In this document: piece by piece, positions 44,326-52,352 of the stretch
How positions within the stretch are numbered: position 1 is the stretch's first letter
Layout of the letters: every line of letters begins with the position of its first letter
Position numbers and translations under genes: made by a program
The notes under the pieces: model-generated
The model's database searches: none
What the model saw: only the letters and a program-made list of their open reading frames with translations
Told to the model about the DNA's origin: nothing
From: Mesorhizobium koreense
GTDB taxonomy: Bacteria; Pseudomonadota; Alphaproteobacteria; Rhizobiales; Rhizobiaceae
DNA length: 64,000 bases
Assembly (NCBI RefSeq): GCF_031656215.1
Contig: NZ_CP134228.1
Location: 1,817,001 to 1,881,000, forward strand
Reading direction: 5' to 3'

Positions 44326-44494
44326 GGCCTTTCTTCTCCCATTAAGTCCAGCGGCTTTCTTGCCGTCGATTGTGGATCACGATAGGCCAATGCATAGACG
44401 CTGGCGAAGAGGGCGGCCACAAAAAGACTTTCAAATTTTTCGAGGGAATGAACCCGTTCTCCTTTCGATTATCGTGCAGGAAAGAGGTGAGGTG

Positions 44495-45958
44495 ATGGCC
44501 GAACAGAAGAAAAGCGGCGGCCCGGCGCGCTATATGCGCGACATGCGCGGCTACGGGGCCAATCCGCCCGACGCCAAATGGCCGGGCGGCGCGCATATCG
44601 CCGTCCAGTTCGTGCTGAATTACGAGGAGGGTGGCGAGAACTGCGTGCTGCACGGCGATGCCGCCTCGGAGGCTTTCCTTTCGGAGATCGTCGGCGCGGC
44701 GCAATGGCCGGGCCAGCGCCACTGGAACATGGAATCCATCTACGAATATGGTGCCCGCGCCGCCTTCTGGCGATTGCACCGGCTGTTCACCGGGGCCGAG
44801 GTGCCGGTCACTGTCTATGGCGTCGCGACCGCGCTCGCGCGTTCGCCCAACCAGTTGGCGGCGATGCAGGAGGCCGGCTGGGAGATCGCCTCGCACGGCA
44901 ATAAATGGGTCGAGTTCAAGGATGTGGCGCCGGAGGTGGAGCGCGCCGACATCGCCAGGGCGGTGCGGCTGCACACGGAAGTGACCGGCGAGCGGCCGCT
45001 CGGCTATTATTACGGCCGCTGCTCGGTGAACACGGTGCGGCTCGCCGCCGAAGAGGGCGGCTTCGAATATGTCTCCGACACCTATGACGACGACCTGCCC
45101 TACTGGCTCGACCATGACGGGCACGGAAATCCGATCCCGCCGCAGCTCGTCATCCCCTACACGCTCGACGCCAACGACATGCGGTTCGCCACGCCGCAGG
45201 GCTTCAATTCAGGCGACCAGTTTTTCAGCTACCTGAAGGACGCGTTCGACACGCTCTATGCCGAGGGCAAGGCCGGCCGGCCGAAGATGATGAATATCGG
45301 CCTGCACAACCGCCTGATCGGCAGGCCGGGGCGCGTGGCGGCGCTGAAGCGCTTCGTCGACTACGTCAAGGGCCACGACAAGGTGTGGCTGGCGCGGCGC
45401 ATCGATATTGCCCGCCACTGGCACGAGCATCATCCCTATCAAGCGCCGAAGCTCAGGCCTTCGCGCATGGCGCTGCCGGAATTCGTCGAGCGGTTCGGCG
45501 GTATTTTCGAGCACTCGTCCTGGGTCGCCGAGCGCGCCTACCAGTTGGAACTCGGCTTCTCGCATGACAGCGCGGTTGGCCTCCACAACGCGCTCTGCCG
45601 CGTGTTCCGCGCCGCGAGCGATGAGGAGCGGCTTGGCGTGCTCACCGCGCACCCCGACCTTGCCGGCAAGCTGGCGCGAGCCAGGCGGCTAACGGAAGCA
45701 TCGACCGGCGAGCAGGCCTCCGCCGGTCTCGACGCGCTGACCGACGAGGAGCGCCGGAAATTCACCGAGCTCAACGAGGCCTATGGCAAGAAGTTCGGCT
45801 TCCCCTTCATCATCGCGGTGCGCGGGCTGGCCAAGGCCGACATATTGGCAGCGTTCGAGACTCGGCTGGAGAACGATCGCGAGGAAGAATTCGCAACCGC
45901 CTGCCGGCAGGTCGAGCGCATCGCGCTTTTGAGATTGAAGGATTTGCTGCCCGTATGA
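44495..45958 (+). CDS. Fused allantoinase (PuuE-type) and OHCU decarboxylase (UraD-type)
   Basis: The product is 487 aa. Residues ~1-310 are the PuuE-like polysaccharide-deacetylase-fold allantoinase, recognisable from YMRDMRGYGANPPDAKWPGG, VQFVLNYEEGGENCVLHGDA, WEIASHGNKWVEFKDVAPEV and NIGLHNRLIGRPGRVAALKR. Residues ~325-487 are an OHCU decarboxylase domain (FVERFGGIFEHSSWVAERAY, LTAHPDLAGKLARARRLTEA, the C-terminal GFPFIIAVRGLAKADILAAF). One chain thus carries decarboxylation of OHCU to (S)-allantoin and its hydrolysis to allantoate. GAAAGAGGTGAGG precedes the ATG. It starts the plus-strand operon. Confidence 0.94.
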   Translation: MAEQKKSGGPARYMRDMRGYGANPPDAKWPGGAHIAVQFVLNYEEGGENCVLHGDAASEAFLSEIVGAAQWPGQRHWNMESIYEYGARAAFWRLHRLFTGAEVPVTVYGVATALARSPNQLAAMQEAGWEIASHGNKWVEFKDVAPEVERADIARAVRLHTEVTGERPLGYYYGRCSVNTVRLAAEEGGFEYVSDTYDDDLPYWLDHDGHGNPIPPQLVIPYTLDANDMRFATPQGFNSGDQFFSYLKDAFDTLYAEGKAGRPKMMNIGLHNRLIGRPGRVAALKRFVDYVKGHDKVWLARRIDIARHWHEHHPYQAPKLRPSRMALPEFVERFGGIFEHSSWVAERAYQLELGFSHDSAVGLHNALCRVFRAASDEERLGVLTAHPDLAGKLARARRLTEASTGEQASAGLDALTDEERRKFTELNEAYGKKFGFPFIIAVRGLAKADILAAFETRLENDREEEFATACRQVERIALLRLKDLLPV

Positions 45959-45986
45959 GCGAACTTACCTGCAAGAGGGATATTGC

Positions 45987-46817
45987 ATGACCGGCCGTTC
46001 CTACTACGCGCCCAGGGGCGGGCTGCCGCCGCAGACCCAGCTCCTGACCGACCGCGCCGTCTTCACCGAGGCCTATGCGGTGATCCCGAAGGGCACGATG
46101 CGCGACATCGTCACCAGCCCGCTGCCTTTCTGGGAGAAGACGCGGGCGTGGATCATCGCGCGGCCGCTTTCGGGCTTTGCCGAGACTTTCTCGCAATACA
46201 TCATGGAAGTGGCGCCGGGCGGCGGCAGCGACAGGCCGGAACTCGATCCGGAAGCGGAAGGCGTATTCTTCGTGGTCGAGGGCGCGTTGACGGTTTCGGT
46301 CGGCGGCACGAAGCATGTGATGAAGCCCGGTGGTTATGCCTACCTGCCGCCGTCGAGCGGCTGGGCGGTGCGCAACGAAGGTGGGGCGCCCGCGCGCTTC
46401 CACTGGATCCGCAAGGCCTATGAGAAGGTCGAGGGCATCGACGCGCCGGAACCGATCTTCGCGAACGAGGCCGACATCGAACCTTCGCCTATGCCGGATA
46501 CGGAGGGAAGGTGGGCGACGACGCGCTTCGTCGATCCGGCCGACATGCGTCACGACATGCACGTCACCATCGTCACGCTGAAGCCGGGCGCGGTGATCCC
46601 GTTCCCGGAAACGCATGTCATGGAGCACGGGCTCTACGTGCTGGAAGGCAAGGCGGTCTACCGGCTGAACCAGGATTGGGTAGAGGTCGAGGCCGGCGAC
46701 TATATGTGGCTGCGCGCGTTTTGCCCGCAGGCTTGCTATGCCGGCGGACCAGGCGATTTCCGCTACCTCCTCTACAAGGACATGAACCGACACGCGAAGC
46801 TCAAGGGGGCAACGTGA
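45987..46817 (+). CDS. allE: (S)-Ureidoglycine aminohydrolase (bicupin)
   Basis: The product is 276 aa with two cupin domains. Typical family stretches are [40 protein letters not shown] and [20 protein letters not shown], with metal ligands Glu/His in the second domain (THVMEHGLY). The enzyme hydrolyses ureidoglycine to ureidoglycolate and ammonia with Mn. It starts 28 bp after the puuE-uraD gene and its stop overlaps the allA GTG start, so it belongs in the same operon. Confidence 0.93.
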   Translation: MTGRSYYAPRGGLPPQTQLLTDRAVFTEAYAVIPKGTMRDIVTSPLPFWEKTRAWIIARPLSGFAETFSQYIMEVAPGGGSDRPELDPEAEGVFFVVEGALTVSVGGTKHVMKPGGYAYLPPSSGWAVRNEGGAPARFHWIRKAYEKVEGIDAPEPIFANEADIEPSPMPDTEGRWATTRFVDPADMRHDMHVTIVTLKPGAVIPFPETHVMEHGLYVLEGKAVYRLNQDWVEVEAGDYMWLRAFCPQACYAGGPGDFRYLLYKDMNRHAKLKGAT

Positions 46818-47308
46818 CCCGCATCGTCACCGCCGAACCGCTCACCCGCGAGGCTTTCGCCCCCTTCGGCGATGTCATCGAGATGGACGGCGCGGAACAT
46901 TTTCCGATCAACGGCGGCAGGTGCGAGCGCTATCATGACCTCGCCAGGGTGGAGACGACCGGTCCGAACGCACGGGTGATCGTCAATCTCTTTCGCGGGC
47001 AGCCATACGCCACCCCGCTGAAAGTCGGCATGGTGGAGCGGCATCCTTTCGGCAGCCAGGCCTTCATCCCGCTCTCGCCTCGGCCCTTCCTTGTGGTGGT
47101 GTGTCCGGATGACGGCAATCGCCCCGGCGAGCCGCGTGCCTTCCTCACGCGGCCCGGGCAGGGTGTGAATTATCCACGCGGCCGCTGGCACGGCGTTTTG
47201 ACGCCGCTCAACGAGCCTCAGGATTTCGTCGTGGTCGATCGCGGTGGCGACGGCTCGAATGTCGAGGAATTCTTCTTCGACGAGCCGTGGAAAGTACGTC
47301 TGCCATGA
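46814..47308 (+). CDS. allA: Ureidoglycolate lyase
   Basis: The product is 164 aa. It begins [20 protein letters not shown] and has [40 protein letters not shown] and [20 protein letters not shown], all characteristic of AllA, which splits ureidoglycolate to glyoxylate and urea. I use the GTG at 46814, overlapping the preceding stop (GTGA); no ATG is near. This closes the route to glyoxylate in this operon, except that allantoate amidohydrolase is absent. Confidence 0.93.
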   Translation: MTRIVTAEPLTREAFAPFGDVIEMDGAEHFPINGGRCERYHDLARVETTGPNARVIVNLFRGQPYATPLKVGMVERHPFGSQAFIPLSPRPFLVVVCPDDGNRPGEPRAFLTRPGQGVNYPRGRWHGVLTPLNEPQDFVVVDRGGDGSNVEEFFFDEPWKVRLP

Positions 47309-47318
47309 AAGGTAAGCG

Positions 47319-47912
47319 ATGACTGACGTTTCTCTCATCGACCGGCTGCTGGACGTCATCGAGCACGACATCCTGCCGAAGACGGCCGCCGGCGTCGCCG
47401 AGGGCAACAAATTGTTCGGCGCCGCGATCCTGAGGAAGAAGGACCGCAAGCTGGTGCTCGCCGAAACCAACAACGAGACTGAAAACCCGCTCTGGCATGG
47501 CGAGGTTCATGCGCTGAAGCGTTTCTACGAGATGCCGAAGGCGTCGCGGCCGGAGACGAAGGACTGCATCTTCCTCGCCACGCACGAGCCCTGCTCGCTC
47601 TGCCTCTCTGCGATCACCTGGACCGGCTTCGACAATTTCTATTATCTCTTCAGCCACGAAGATTCGCGCGACAGCTTCGCCATCCCGCACGATCTGAAGA
47701 TATTGAAGGAAGTCTTCACGCTCGATCCGGGCGGCTACAATGCCGAGAACGCCTACTGGAAGAGTTACGCGCTGCCGAAGCTGGTGAAGGCGATGCCGGA
47801 GCGGGAGCGCGCAAGGCTTGAAGCCCGCATCCGCGCCATTTCCGGGCGTTACGACGCGCTTTCCAGTGAGTATCAGGAAGGCAAGGCGGACAACGATATT
47901 CCGCTGAACTGA
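47319..47912 (+). CDS. Cytidine-deaminase-fold deaminase, probably acting in the purine operon
   Basis: The product is 197 aa. Zinc ligands and catalytic Glu are intact: PLWHGEVHALKRFYEMPKA and THEPCSLCLSAITWTGFDNF. It is larger than a plain CDA by a C-terminal extension (ALPKLVKAMPERERARLEAR and on). Homologues near purine-degradation genes are annotated only as nucleoside deaminase; guanine, adenine or a ureide could be the substrate. It begins 10 bp after allA and is the last gene of that operon, so the context favours a purine or ureide. Confidence 0.83.
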   Translation: MTDVSLIDRLLDVIEHDILPKTAAGVAEGNKLFGAAILRKKDRKLVLAETNNETENPLWHGEVHALKRFYEMPKASRPETKDCIFLATHEPCSLCLSAITWTGFDNFYYLFSHEDSRDSFAIPHDLKILKEVFTLDPGGYNAENAYWKSYALPKLVKAMPERERARLEARIRAISGRYDALSSEYQEGKADNDIPLN

Positions 47913-47924
47913 CCGGCTGATTGA

Positions 47925-48212
47925 TCAACGAGAGCGGCGGGAAGCCGTCTTGTAGATTTCAGCCTGCTCGCGCCTCCCGACCGTAATCACCAGCACGATG
48001 ATTTCCTTCTCGATTACCTCGTAGACGAGGCGGTAGCCAACGCTGCGGAGCTTTATCTTGTAGCGATTGGTAGAGCCGTGGAGCCGAGCTGAGGGGGCAT
48101 GCGGGTTTTCGCAGCGTTCCGCCAGCTTCTTGCGGAATTGCTCGCGTGTATTGGGATCGAGCTTCCTCCATTCCTTGAGCGCCGGCTCAAGGAATTCGAG
48201 TTCATAGCTCAT
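47925..48212 (-). CDS. RelE/ParE-family toxin
   Basis: The product is 95 aa. The sequence LEFLEPALKEWRKLDPNTRE, KLAERCENPHAPSARLHGST, KIKLRSVGYRLVYEVIEKEI and IVLVITVGRREQAEIYKTAS covers the whole RelE fold, including Arg and Tyr residues of the ribosome-dependent mRNA cleavage site and the basic C-terminus. It is translated after the overlapping antitoxin gene. It is convergent with the purine deaminase gene and is a stabilisation module, not part of the pathway. Confidence 0.9.
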   Translation of the reverse strand: MSYELEFLEPALKEWRKLDPNTREQFRKKLAERCENPHAPSARLHGSTNRYKIKLRSVGYRLVYEVIEKEIIVLVITVGRREQAEIYKTASRRSR

Positions 48213-48450
48213 CCAGTTTCACGCGGATACGCCGTTCTCCCTTCCGGGCATCGGCAATGGCGGTCAGTTCGATGTCTTCCAGTCGGTCGAGCATCGCCTC
48301 GAAGGCCTTGGCCGGCACGCAATAGAAAGCCGGTTCGTTGCGGTTGAGGATCGCCACCGGAAAACCTTCGCCGGCTGCGACGGTTCCCATGGGGTTTCTT
48401 TTCAACTCGGAAACGCTTGCGGTAGTTTCCGCAAGTATGGTGTTTGGCAT
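48202..48450 (-). CDS. Phd/StbD-type antitoxin
   Basis: The product is 82 aa. The N-terminal part (ETTASVSELKRNPMGTVAAG, FPVAILNRNEPAFYCVPAKA) is the Phd/YefM DNA-binding fold in its StbD-like variant, and the C-terminal helix (FEAMLDRLEDIELTAIADAR) would hold the toxin. It ends 11 bp inside the toxin gene. The pair resembles StbDE of enteric plasmids and related chromosomal modules. Confidence 0.88.
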   Translation of the reverse strand: MPNTILAETTASVSELKRNPMGTVAAGEGFPVAILNRNEPAFYCVPAKAFEAMLDRLEDIELTAIADARKGERRIRVKLDEL

Positions 48451-48530
48451 GGTTCATCCTCGAATTAATCGCACCTTAAATAGCACTCTGAATAGGTCTC
48501 TTCAAGCTCGCGACATGAACCCTTCCGCTA

Positions 48531-48842
48531 TCACCCGCTTGTGGAATCTTCGGAAGATATCAAAGTGTATTCGTAAAATGTAAAGCAGATTGCACCCCGA
48601 GTGGTGATAATGGGAGCGGTGAAGGCACGTGAAGCCGGTGGGGAGATCATGCTATCGCGTGAACGGGAATCCCGGCGCGATCGCGTGGCGCGCGGAAGGC
48701 GCTTCTCCTGTTGACCGCCGCTTGACCGCGGCGAAGAGGGGTCGCAGAGTAGGGCAAGGGAACGGCGCGCTTCAACGGTAAGCGTCACGCCATCTGGGAG
48801 GTGTATGAAAACCGACGGCTTGGTCCAGTCAGGGCGCATCAT
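48531..48842 (-). CDS. Possible small DUF982-like protein (weak)
   Basis: The product would be 103 aa, starting at an ATG ATG with GGGGTGG about 7 nt upstream. The N-terminal TKPSVFIHLPDGVTLTVEAR and the later MISPPASRAFTAPIITTRG loosely follow the pattern of rhizobial DUF982 proteins, but the middle is Arg/Ser-rich and may be frameshifted. It sits between the antitoxin gene and the importer. I cannot exclude that it is degraded or non-coding. Otherwise the gap 48451-48948 shows only the upstream regions of the flanking genes. Confidence 0.3.
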   Translation of the reverse strand: MMRPDWTKPSVFIHLPDGVTLTVEARRSLALLCDPSSPRSSGGQQEKRLPRATRSRRDSRSRDSMISPPASRAFTAPIITTRGAICFTFYEYTLISSEDSTSG

Positions 48843-48948
48843 TTACGCCACCCCATGTCGCATTCAAGCTTGTTGGCGGGCTGGGATTCCCGTCAATATT
48901 GCGTCAACAAAGCAAACAAAAACGACAAATCCAGAGTGAGGAGCATCC

Positions 48949-50535
48949 ATGTCCAGCGAACTTGAGTATCTCAGCCATCGTGTTGCGGCCGGCCGGCTGA
49001 CCCGCCGCGATTTCCTTGGCCGCGCCGCCGCGCTCGGCGTCGCGGCGACTGTCGCAAACTCCATGCTGGCGAATGCCGTCATGGCGGCCGAACCGGTCAA
49101 GGGCGGCACGCTGAAGGCCGGCCTGCAAGGCGGCGAGTCAACCAATGTCCTCGATCCGGCGCTGAACCTCAGCCAGGTCAATTTCAGTTTCGGCAAGTGC
49201 TGGGGAGAATTGCTGGTCGAATTGAAGCCGGATGGCGGCCTCGAGCAGCGCATCGCCGAATCGATCGAATCGGCGCCGGACGCCAAGACCTGGACCATGA
49301 AGATCCGCAAGGGCATCGAGTTCCATAACGGCAAGACGGTTACCGCGGCCGACGTCGTCGCCACGCTCGAGCGCCACGGCGACAAGAAGTCGAAATCGGC
49401 GGCCCTCGGCATCCTGCAGGGCATCGACACGATGAAGGTGAACGGCGACGAGGTCGTCATCACCTTGAAGGACGCCAATGCCGACTTCCCCTACCTGATG
49501 GCGGACTATCACCTTGTCATCCAGCCGAACGGCGGCAAGGACGATCCGAATGCCGGCATCAGCGCCGGCCCCTACAAGGTCACCGCCAACGAGCCGGGCG
49601 TGCGCTACGGCGGCGAGAAGTTCAAGAATTACTGGCAGGGCGACAAGCTCGGCCATGCGGACCAGGTGGAGATCGTCGTTATCAACGATGCCACCGCGCG
49701 CACCGCCGCGCTGCAGAGCGGCCAAGTGCAGATGATCAACCGCGTCGAGCCGAAGATCGTCGATCTCGTCAAGCGCATTCCCGGCGTGACGATCCGCAAC
49801 GTGGCGGGCAAGGGCTTTTATCCCTTCAACATGTTCTGCGACACCGCGCCCTTCGACAGCAACGATCTCAGGATGGCGCTGAAGCTCGCCATGGACCGCG
49901 ACGAGATGCTGGAGAAGATCCTGCGCGGCTATGGTTCCGTCGGCAACGATTTCCCCATCAACGAGGCCTACCCGCTCTTCACCGCGCTCGAGCAGAGGAA
50001 GTTCGACCCCGAGAAAGCGGCGGAATATTACAAGAAGTCCGGCCATTCCGGCTCCATCCTCCTGCGCACCTCCGACGTCGCCTTCCCCGGCGCTGTCGAT
50101 GCCGCCGCGCTCTACCAGCAGAGCTGCGCCAAGGCCGGCATCAAGATCGAGATCAAGCGCGAGCCGGGCGACGGCTATTGGTCTCAGGTGTGGAACAAGC
50201 AGCCCTTTTCGCTTTCCTATTGGGGCGGGCGCGCGACCCAGGACCAGATGTATTCGACGGCCTACATCTCCAGCGCGGACTGGAACGACACGCGCTGGAA
50301 GCGTCCGGAGTTCGACAAGATGGTCATCGCTGCGCGCGGCGAACTCGACCAGGAAAAGCGCAAGAAGATGTATGCCGACATGGGCATGATGATGCGCGAC
50401 GAAGGCGGCCTGATCGTCCCCTTCTTCAACCAGTACATCGACGCCACCGGCAAGAATGTCGAGGGTTGGGTGAACAACCCGTCTCAGGAGATGTGCAACG
50501 GCTACGCGCTGTCCCTGTGCTGGGTCGCGGCCTAG
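48949..50535 (+). CDS. Peptide/opine-type ABC transporter substrate-binding protein (Tat-exported)
   Basis: The product is 528 aa. A twin-arginine signal (AGRLTRRDFLGRAAALGVAA, cleaved near AMAAEP) precedes an SBP_bac_5 fold: KGGTLKAGLQGGESTNVLDP, SAPDAKTWTMKIRKGIEFHN and TVTAADVVATLERH, and NDLRMALKLAMDRDEMLEKI. Family members bind oligopeptides, nickel, glutathione or opines. The position inside a purine cluster suggests a nitrogen-rich ligand, but this is inference. The ATG has GAGGAG upstream. The permease genes follow 15 bp later. Confidence 0.92.
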   Translation: MSSELEYLSHRVAAGRLTRRDFLGRAAALGVAATVANSMLANAVMAAEPVKGGTLKAGLQGGESTNVLDPALNLSQVNFSFGKCWGELLVELKPDGGLEQRIAESIESAPDAKTWTMKIRKGIEFHNGKTVTAADVVATLERHGDKKSKSAALGILQGIDTMKVNGDEVVITLKDANADFPYLMADYHLVIQPNGGKDDPNAGISAGPYKVTANEPGVRYGGEKFKNYWQGDKLGHADQVEIVVINDATARTAALQSGQVQMINRVEPKIVDLVKRIPGVTIRNVAGKGFYPFNMFCDTAPFDSNDLRMALKLAMDRDEMLEKILRGYGSVGNDFPINEAYPLFTALEQRKFDPEKAAEYYKKSGHSGSILLRTSDVAFPGAVDAAALYQQSCAKAGIKIEIKREPGDGYWSQVWNKQPFSLSYWGGRATQDQMYSTAYISSADWNDTRWKRPEFDKMVIAARGELDQEKRKKMYADMGMMMRDEGGLIVPFFNQYIDATGKNVEGWVNNPSQEMCNGYALSLCWVAA

Positions 50536-50550
50536 ACGGGCCGCGAACCC

Positions 50551-51510
50551 ATGGGGGCATCCCTTGTCAAGCTCGTCGGTAAGCGGATCGGGCTGAGCAT
50601 TATCTTGCTCTTCGCGGTCTCGGTGCTGATCTTCGTCGGCACCCAGATCCTGCCCGGCGACGTCGCCCAGTCGATCCTCGGCCAGGCGGCGACGCCGGAG
50701 GCGGTCGCCAATCTCAGGGCCCAACTCGGGCTCAACGATCCCGCCTATGTCCGCTATTTCCGGTGGCTTTTCGGTCTGCTGACCGGCGATCTGGGCAATG
50801 CGCTCTCGAGCGGGCTCCCGATCGGACCGGCGATCGCGGAACGGCTCTCCAACACGCTGTTCCTTGCCTTCTGGGCGGCGGCAGTGTCGGTGCCGCTGGC
50901 CATCCTCCTCGGGCTCATCGCGGTGCGCCACAGGAACGGCTTCGTCGACAAGCTGATTTCGGCATCCACTCTGGCGGCGGTCTCGCTGCCGGAGTTCTTC
51001 ATCGGCTATCTCCTGATCTACTTCGTCGCGGTGAAGCTCGGCTGGTTCACGAGCGTCTCGACGGTCTTCGACGGCATGCCGTTCCTCAAACGCATGTCGG
51101 CGATCGCGCTGCCCGCCACGACGCTGACGCTGGTCGTGCTCGCCCAGATGATGCGCATGACGCGTGCGGCGATCCTGAACGTCATGCAATCGGCCTATGT
51201 GGAGACGGCGGAACTCAAGGGCCTGTCGCGGTCGGAGATTATCTGGCGGCACGCCTTTCCCAACGCAGTGGCGCCGATCATCAATGTCGTGATGCTGAAC
51301 CTCGCCTATCTGGTCGTCGGCGTGGTCGTCATCGAAGTGATCTTCGTCTATCCCGGCATGGGGCAATATCTGGTGGATCACGTCGCCAAGCGCGACGTGC
51401 CGGTTGTCCAGGATTGCGGGCTTATCTTCGCCGCCGTCTATATCGGCCTCAACATGCTGGCGGATATATTCTCGATCCTGTCCAACCCGCGCCTCAGGCA
51501 TCCGAAATAG
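50551..51510 (+). CDS. Peptide-type ABC transporter permease (DppB-like)
   Basis: The product is 319 aa with six helices. It begins VGKRIGLSIILLFAVSVLIF and carries the DppB signatures DPAYVRYFRWLFGLLTGDLG and AAISVPLAIL-like SVPLAILLGLIAVRHRN, plus the EAA loop YVETAELKGLSRSEIIWRHA that contacts the ATPases. The C-terminus (YPGMGQYLVDHVAKRDVPVV) is also typical. It is the first membrane subunit of the importer, with the second starting 11 bp downstream. Confidence 0.92.
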   Translation: MGASLVKLVGKRIGLSIILLFAVSVLIFVGTQILPGDVAQSILGQAATPEAVANLRAQLGLNDPAYVRYFRWLFGLLTGDLGNALSSGLPIGPAIAERLSNTLFLAFWAAAVSVPLAILLGLIAVRHRNGFVDKLISASTLAAVSLPEFFIGYLLIYFVAVKLGWFTSVSTVFDGMPFLKRMSAIALPATTLTLVVLAQMMRMTRAAILNVMQSAYVETAELKGLSRSEIIWRHAFPNAVAPIINVVMLNLAYLVVGVVVIEVIFVYPGMGQYLVDHVAKRDVPVVQDCGLIFAAVYIGLNMLADIFSILSNPRLRHPK

Positions 51511-51521
51511 GGGAACGGCGG

Positions 51522-52352
51522 ATGCTGAACATAAAGCGAATCCCGATCAGCGCGCTCATCGGCATATTGGTGACGCTGCTGTTCGTGCTGGCAGCGATCT
51601 TCACGCCCTGGATCGCGCCATATTCGAACACGGAGATCGTCGGCGACGTTTGGGCGCCGGCTTCGGCCGCACACTGGCTTGGGACCGACAATCTCGGCCG
51701 CGACCTGCTGACCCGGCTGCTGTATGGCGCGCGCATCACGCTGTTCATTGCTTTCCTGGCGACGGCGCTGTCATTCACGCTCGGCGCCAGCCTTGGCTTT
51801 TCCGCGGCCGTGATCGGCGGCTGGTTCGACGAGTTGCTGTCGCGTTTCGTCGACCTCTTCATGTCGATCCCGACGCTGATCTTCGCGCTCGTCGTTCTCT
51901 CGGTGCTTCCGTCGACGACGCTGACGCTCATCCTCGTCATGGGTATCCTCGATTCCACCCGCGTCTTCCGGATTTCCCGCGCCGTCGCCGTCGATATCAA
52001 CGTCATGGATTTCGTCGAGGCGGCCAAGTTGCGCGGCGAGGGCCGGCTGTGGATCATCTTCCGGGAAATCCTGCCCAATGCACTTTCGCCGTTGGTGGCG
52101 GAACTCGGGCTGCGTTTCATCTTCGCCATCCTGTTCCTGTCGGCTCTTTCCTTCCTCGGTCTCGGCGTACAGCCGCCGGAATCGGATTGGGGCGGCATGG
52201 TCAAGGACAACAAGGACGGCATCGTGTTCGGCATACCGGCGGCGCTTTTGCCGGCGGCGGCGATCTCCGTCCTCGCCATCTCGGTCAATCTTGTGGCGGA
52301 CTGGATCCTCAACCGCACCACCGACCTCAAGGGAGGGCGCGGCAATGGCTAG
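51522..52352 (+). CDS. Peptide-type ABC transporter permease (DppC-like)
   Basis: The product is 276 aa. It starts NIKRIPISALIGILVTLLFV, includes the DppC box HWLGTDNLGRDLLTRLLYGA, six membrane helices and the EAA loop DFVEAAKLRGEGRLWIIFRE. The ATG at 51522 was picked because GGGGAACGGCGG precedes it; the longer open frame upstream reads the dppB gene in another phase and is Arg-rich. Its last codons overlap the start of the ATPase gene by 8 bp. Confidence 0.92.
   Translation: MLNIKRIPISALIGILVTLLFVLAAIFTPWIAPYSNTEIVGDVWAPASAAHWLGTDNLGRDLLTRLLYGARITLFIAFLATALSFTLGASLGFSAAVIGGWFDELLSRFVDLFMSIPTLIFALVVLSVLPSTTLTLILVMGILDSTRVFRISRAVAVDINVMDFVEAAKLRGEGRLWIIFREILPNALSPLVAELGLRFIFAILFLSALSFLGLGVQPPESDWGGMVKDNKDGIVFGIPAALLPAAAISVLAISVNLVADWILNRTTDLKGGRGNG

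Noticed and set aside
49138-51501. Very long antisense open frame (787 codons) across the peptide importer genes
   Set aside because: It mirrors the codon structure of well-identified genes, is rich in His, Asp, Arg and Gln, and has no recognisable domain; a GC-rich shadow.
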